From Myripristis murdjan (taxonomy: Eukaryota; Chordata; Actinopteri; Holocentriformes; Holocentridae), in assembly GCF_902150065.1 (NCBI RefSeq), contig NC_044001.1, positions 19,907,439-19,971,438 of the forward strand: DNA of 64,000 nucleotides, given 5' to 3'. The position numbers and the translations under genes were made by a program. Below, piece by piece: positions 54,940-64,000 of this stretch (the stretch's first letter is position 1; each line of letters begins with the position of its first letter). Below the pieces are notes generated by a model, which saw only the letters and a list, made by a program, of their open reading frames with translations, was not told the DNA's origin and made no database searches.

Positions 54940-55099
54940 GCTTCTTAACAATGATGGGTAGTAGCTCCGGAGACCTTCTTAACCGATCTGGGAAACCCGG
55001 CCCTTTTCTGTGAAATTGCACAGTGGCGGTTCTGCCTATGTTGCCGCCCTAGGCGAAATTACTGGCTTGCGCCCTTCCATGTTACTACTCCTACCGCGG

Positions 55100-55161
55100 C
55101 ATCAGGCGGGCCGGCCGCGGCACCGGACGGCATCAGGCGGGCCGGCCGCGGCACCGGACGG
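55100..55161. repeat. Two perfect 31-bp GC-rich tandem units
   Basis: The unit starts CATCAGGCGGGCCGGCCGCG and ends GCACCGGACGG; copies at 55100-55130 and 55131-55161 are identical. They lie in the loop of the fold-back element and are far richer in GC than the arms. Confidence 0.95.
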
Positions 55162-55615
55162 TACCGCGCCCACGCGGTCAGGTCTGCCGGATCTGACAGG
55201 TGAGCGTCCGGTGCCGCTCAGCTCAGCTGATTTTTTCGGTTGTCATGTCCTCTTCTTTTAGAGTCACACGCTTTGGTCCTCGACACATAATAACTATCCA
55301 TGGTGGCGGTGATCAGGGTGGTGGGACTGAATGCACCTGGCTGCTGTGATCTGCTGGAGCTACCGCTCATTACCAAACTTCTGGGCCACGTAAACCGGAC
55401 CAATTAAATAATAAAATCAAATTCAGTCCTGATTCCCGTTTTTCCATTTCGTATTTTTGATCCGAGCCTAAAATTAAACTATGAAAAACCATGCATATTT
55501 TGGATTTTGGTGTTAGATTAAAAAACAAATAACAAAATAACCAGTCACCTTTTCATTTTTTAATTTTTGATTGGCAATTGAAAATAGAAAGAACGAATGA
55601 TACACGGATTCAAAT

Positions 55616-58066
55616 GCTTTGCTCGCTTTTCTCGCTTTCATATTGTTATCAAATGAATGCTATTTTTGTTTTGTTTTTTTGGCCGCTGGTTAGACTGTCA
55701 AAGCCATTTTAAAATACTGGTATTGATTTTGGCTCTAATAACTTAACTTAACATCAGTGGGCAGTGGGAATTTTATCAGGTTTAAGACAAAACGATTAGA
55801 TAATTAATCAAAAATATCAATAGATTAATATACTGTGACAAGAATCATGGGCTGTAGTAACGATTTGAAACAATATGCTAGATGGTTAACACAGCAGTAC
55901 GATTTTAAAAAGAAATGTTATGGAAGAAGGTAAAAGCCGGGCTAGCTTAGCTAAAATCAGCAACTTGCTAGCTGGCGGTTCACTGACTCCTGCCCAAAAT
56001 TTTAGTCATTTAAGCTTAATTCAGAAATATTTACACAATAAACAACAGACGCCATGAAAACTAACAATAGCAATAGTATTACTTTGAGTAGGGTTAGGGT
56101 TAAGTGTTACCGTGAAGTCCAACTAGAACAGCCAGACCTATCAGATGCAATATTTGGCTGTGGCCACTAGGAGGCTCCACTGTCTGATTCCTGTGAGAGG
56201 TCAGCGTCCTGTCTGGAGGGTAAATCTAGATTCTTGCAAAATTCTCGCGAAACTATGTTCAAACTCTAGCGAGTGTGGTTGCAATTAAGGTTAAGGTTGG
56301 GTTTAGGGTTAGGTCAGGTTAAGGTTAGGCAGCTGACTTTAGGGAAACGCTTTAGGGAGTGAATGTAAATAAATTACAGTGCTGTTGCTGTACTAGAAAA
56401 AGCAAACTCGCCTCCGGGAAACGTGTGAGGGAAAGGACTGCTGATTGGGAGGCAGTAACCCGCAGGTGGGCCTAATTTAAAGGCGCGTCATGGTCATCAA
56501 TTATCCAATCAGCGTCTGGTTAATTGACCTGAACCAGTGAGTCAATGAGACACGTCCTGCCTCAGAGGTTTCTTTGTGTGTCCAGAAGGTGGTGCTGTTT
56601 CACACAAAAATAATAACTTGTCGGGCATGTTTTTGAACCCCAGCACTTTTATTTATGGGCTTGGCAGGGGACACTTGACATAAACAGACATACTAAAATA
56701 CATTATTATCAAATAGAAATTAAGATTTTTTTGGTGAAGCACCGTCTCACCCCCTGTGTCGGAGAAACCTCTGCGTTTACTACATATTATTATGGATCAT
56801 TTTATCAAGATGTTACTGAGTACAAAGACTGCATTACACCTGCTACATATAGACTAAGGGCCAGAGTAACGCATCATGCCATACAATAATTGAAATCACA
56901 TCATACACATATGTTATCTTATGCATATTACGCAAGTCTCTGTTGCTATAGTAGGATTTAATGGTTCACCGTCCAAAGATGGCCACTAACACAGTGCCAA
57001 CTTTACACGCTGAAAACCCGTTTCACACACTTGTGAAACGGGATCTAAGGTCACAGTGCAGACGGTGAATTCTCCACACACTGTGGTCATATTAAGCATC
57101 TGAAATGACGTGTGGACACAATGGACAGCGCTGCTCGGATGGCACAAATAAGACTTACCGGATCAATTATGCACCAAGAGCAAACCCGCCGGACACAGGA
57201 TCACATTTCTTCTCCTGGGATTTTTAAAACATCTAGGGAGAATTTAGCAGAAACGAGCATTTGGATAATCTACGATGCTGATTTTTTTCCCTCCTCTACA
57301 CCGCTAGAAATTCCCGACGAAATGTGAAGCGCGGCATCAACGCGCTCTGCCTGTGCGGAGCTTGTCTTTATCCCTCTTAAAGGGCCAGTCCACCCAGCTG
57401 GGACGGTGCAGAGGCAGAGGCAGGGCTGGAGGAAGTATCGATGCATTTGTTTACTCAGCTGCCGGTCAGACAAGTGCAGTAGCAGGATGCTGTGTGCTGC
57501 CAAATGCATCTATAACCCGGGGACAGCGCCTTGCAGTCTCACATCCTGCTTGATTTGCATGGGGTTCTTTTCTAACCCCACATTGTTGGATGTCCACTGC
57601 AGCTCTATGGGACCTAGAGAAGATAACAGGCTCCATGGTGAGGCTGAGCGTCTCCATCCTTCTGCACGGTTCACTTACATTTCATTAATAACTTCGATTA
57701 TTGCAATAAATGGTCGTTTTTTTTAGAGGTCAAATGGGAATAATATAACTCTACCACTGACTTTCCTTGTAGTTCAATTTATATTCATAAGTTAGCATTG
57801 AATTCCACAATATAATGCACAAAGGGATGACATTTCTTATGCAAGGCCACTGAAATGATCTTGTTAGCAGATTGGAAATGCATGAATTATGATACGCTTA
57901 TTTGCTTGGAAACACAAGAGGGGGATCATTTTGAGTTGAAGTGTTGTGACAGAGAGGCCCCTTGTGGTCAAAGCTGGATAAATATCTTCGAGGCATTAAA
58001 AACAAAACAAAAAAGACAAACAAAAAACAAAGCAATTGTTTAAAGTAATACAAAAATATGTTTCTT
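55616..58066. other. Intergenic stretch between CCDC28B and TMEM39B
   Basis: No coding exon is supported. It contains telomere-like GGTTAG variants at 56088-56330, a 26-bp hairpin at 57015-57040, and a short open frame at 57112-57327 that I do not recognise. Moderate CG content at 57120-57500 leaves open an upstream non-coding CCDC28B exon or promoter, but nothing proves it. Confidence 0.5.
56088..56330. repeat. Degenerate interstitial TTAGGG-like motifs
   Basis: Two small clusters: GTAGGGTTAGGGTTAAG near 56088-56104 and a run of GGTTAAGGTTGGG / TTTAGGGTTAGGTCAGG variants near 56286-56330. Only a few units are exact TTAGGG, so this is a weak signal. Confidence 0.6.
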
Positions 58067-58072
58067 TTTATT
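58067..58072 (-). terminator. tmem39b: TMEM39B poly(A) signal
   Basis: AATAAA on the minus strand about 120 nt after the TMEM39B stop codon, giving a short 3' UTR. Confidence 0.5.
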
Positions 58073-58193
58073 ATGGCAGATCAGAACAAAAAAACCAACG
58101 GTGACACAAAACGCAGTTGTAGAAAAAATACAAAGCTCTCATGCATGTTTCACTTGTTCCATGATGAATGTGACCGATAATAAGTTATGTCTT

Positions 58194-62761
<4,568 letters not shown>

Positions 62762-63439
62762 TCACTCTGTCACACTCTCCGTGCGTCTTGTGTTGTGATT
62801 CCCTGTTCTTGTATCTGTTTACACCAAGAAAGGTCAGACACTGTTAAGTGGGCCAGCTGATCTTGCACTGTGTGATGGTGCTGATTGAAAAACACTTCAA
62901 ATCAATCTGTGATCTATATAAATCAGACTGACACCGAGCTTCAGTTTGCAAATGAAATGATATCTTGGTCAATAATTGGATTAGGGCGCGGCAAAAGATT
63001 GATAATAAAAACAAACAGTGGTGCATTAACCCCAAACAAGCACCTATGTTGCAATGATGGTGACTCTGCGGCAAATCAAAATATGTGCATGGGCAAATAG
63101 TCCAGCTGGCCCTCACCCCATCCTGCCTCATAAACCTTTACTAGCCGCGGCTAAACAAGTTTGCAGAGTCTGTATCGCTCCCTTAAATATGTGATAAGTT
63201 TTGCGGAAGCTGACATTACTAGTTAGCTTGCGAGTAGCATCGTTTACTCACTTGCCAGATCAAATATCTGTGTTGTGCGGTGTAAATACTTAAAGCAGGA
63301 GGCTGCGGGCGAAAACAACGTGTACCCCACATGAGCCACCGACCCAAATCTTTCCGCCAAGACAGGAAAATGCATGCTCGACAAAATACAAAAGATTGAG
63401 GCCTGTGCTAGCTATGAGTCGCCGTAGCTAGTTAGCTGT

Positions 63440-63700
63440 AGCTCCCAGCCCGACCGGAGAGGCTAGACAAGACAAGCCCGAGAAAATGCAGCTTACCGAC
63501 GGCAGCGGGGCTGGTCTGTATCAGGCACGGCTGCGGGGCGCAAAAACCAGCGGCTCAAACGCGGTGCATTTTCATTTGTTTTCTTGCGACGGCGTGTTTT
63601 TCATTGTGACAAACGAGGATACTCATTGTTGATGTGAAACTAGCTGCCGTTGCTGGATGAGGGGCGCGGATATGTTTAGCGACGTGTGGGCGGAGACATT
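63440..63700 (-). promoter_or_regulatory. tmem39b: TMEM39B promoter and non-coding first exon
   Basis: A CpG-rich block with a good minus-strand donor near 63498 (CCGTCG|GTAAGC) pairs with an acceptor at 62815 (AAACAG|ATAC) ahead of the coding start. The block 63660-63700 (GCGACGTGTGGGCGG region) would be core promoter. No TATA box is evident. Confidence 0.55.
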
Positions 63701-64000
63701 TAAAGGGACAATCCGCTGAAATTCAAACAGAAGCGAAGTTCAACCCGAAATTTCGGACCCGAGGCGAGGTAAAGGAAAAAGGTCATCCATGAGAGAAAAA
63801 AACTAAAACAAAAACAGGCTCGTGGTCAAATGTTTTGAGTTTCGATTAAACATCTGACATTAACATAATGTAAATACCACCCTGGATTCATGTCTCCGCT
63901 GTCATGTGCCTGCACAACCATAAAGTGAGTTTATTACAGGCCGGTATTTCCGTCACACTGATAGTACACTTGTGATAACCATAGATCATAGTACTATACT
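63701..64000. other. Upstream of TMEM39B; nothing recognised
   Basis: No exon, repeat or RNA gene could be identified in the last 300 bases. The next gene lies beyond the right edge. Confidence 0.6.

Larger units (their letters stand above)
54561..55610. mobile_element. 1.05-kb fold-back element with arms of 381 and 390 bp
   Basis: The left arm 54561-54941 is the near-exact reverse complement of the right arm 55221-55610. Both outer ends read AATCCGTGTATCATTCGTTC, and the element is flanked by CAAAT at 54556-54560 and 55611-55615, a likely 5-bp target-site duplication. The right arm has an extra short block (about 11 bp) next to its ATG region. The 279-bp centre is GC-rich and holds two perfect copies of a 31-bp unit. 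No transposase is encoded. Each arm carries an inward-facing ATG in good context (gccaccATGg). It lies between the CCDC28B 5' end and the TMEM39B 3' end. Class unknown: long-TIR fold-back DNA element, or inverted duplication of an older insertion. Confidence 0.88.

Noticed and set aside
56088-56330. Telomere-like motifs as a chromosome-fusion scar
   Set aside because: Only a few exact TTAGGG units are present, and they lie several kb from the inferred linkage join at 48.6-49.1 kb. Such degenerate motifs are common in fish repeats.
57112-57327. 71-codon open frame on the plus strand starting MDTMDSAARMAQ
   Set aside because: No recognisable family, no fitting splice context, and its strand opposes both neighbouring genes. 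Probably chance, in a moderately GC-rich stretch.

Overview
This is nuclear DNA of a ray-finned (teleost, probably percomorph-like) fish. The evidence is six vertebrate genes split into short exons by GT-AG (and a few GC-AG) introns, long (CA)n and (TG)n tracts, and repeats typical of fish genomes: a Tc1 transposon, non-autonomous DNA elements with terminal inverted repeats, a tRNA-derived SINE, and LINE tails. I saw no prokaryotic, organellar or phage genes.

Layout, left to right. (1) 381-10762, minus: the first 21 coding exons of MTHFD1, the trifunctional folate enzyme; its C-terminal part lies beyond the left edge. (2) 10763-12271: a divergent promoter interval holding a decayed LINE ORF1 fragment. 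(3) 12272-15751, plus: the C14orf28 orthologue in five coding exons. (4) 15752-20584: facing 3' UTRs. (5) 20585-26957, minus: KLHL28, a BTB-BACK-Kelch protein of 571 codons in five coding exons; one intron carries a Tc1 element that is itself interrupted by a second element. (6) 28-34 kb: KLHL28 5' region, then a repeat-rich spacer, then the TOGARAM1 promoter region. (7) 34371-47609, plus: TOGARAM1, modelled in 22 coding exons, with TOG domains 2-4 but no visible TOG1. (8) 50633-53839, minus: CCDC28B, including a 23-nt microexon. (9) 54561-55610: a large fold-back element with arms of about 385 bp. (10) 58194-62743, minus: TMEM39B in eight coding exons, with its CpG-rich promoter near 63.5 kb.

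The order and strands of C14orf28(+), KLHL28(-), TOGARAM1(+) match human 14q21, and TMEM39B then CCDC28B on one strand matches the order in human 1p35. The window therefore joins two ancestral linkage blocks between about 48.6 and 49.1 kb. There is no operon-like functional unit. MTHFD1 serves one-carbon metabolism, KLHL28 is a likely cullin-3 adaptor, TOGARAM1 and CCDC28B are both cilium-related, and TMEM39B is a multi-pass ER membrane protein.

The most unusual signals are the fold-back element, (TG)n tracts lying where the polypyrimidine tract should be at three splice acceptors in three genes, three GC-AG introns in TOGARAM1, the CCDC28B microexon, and two striking palindromes. All exon borders were read by eye from reading frame, splice sites and remembered orthologue sequence, and have not been tested with transcripts.
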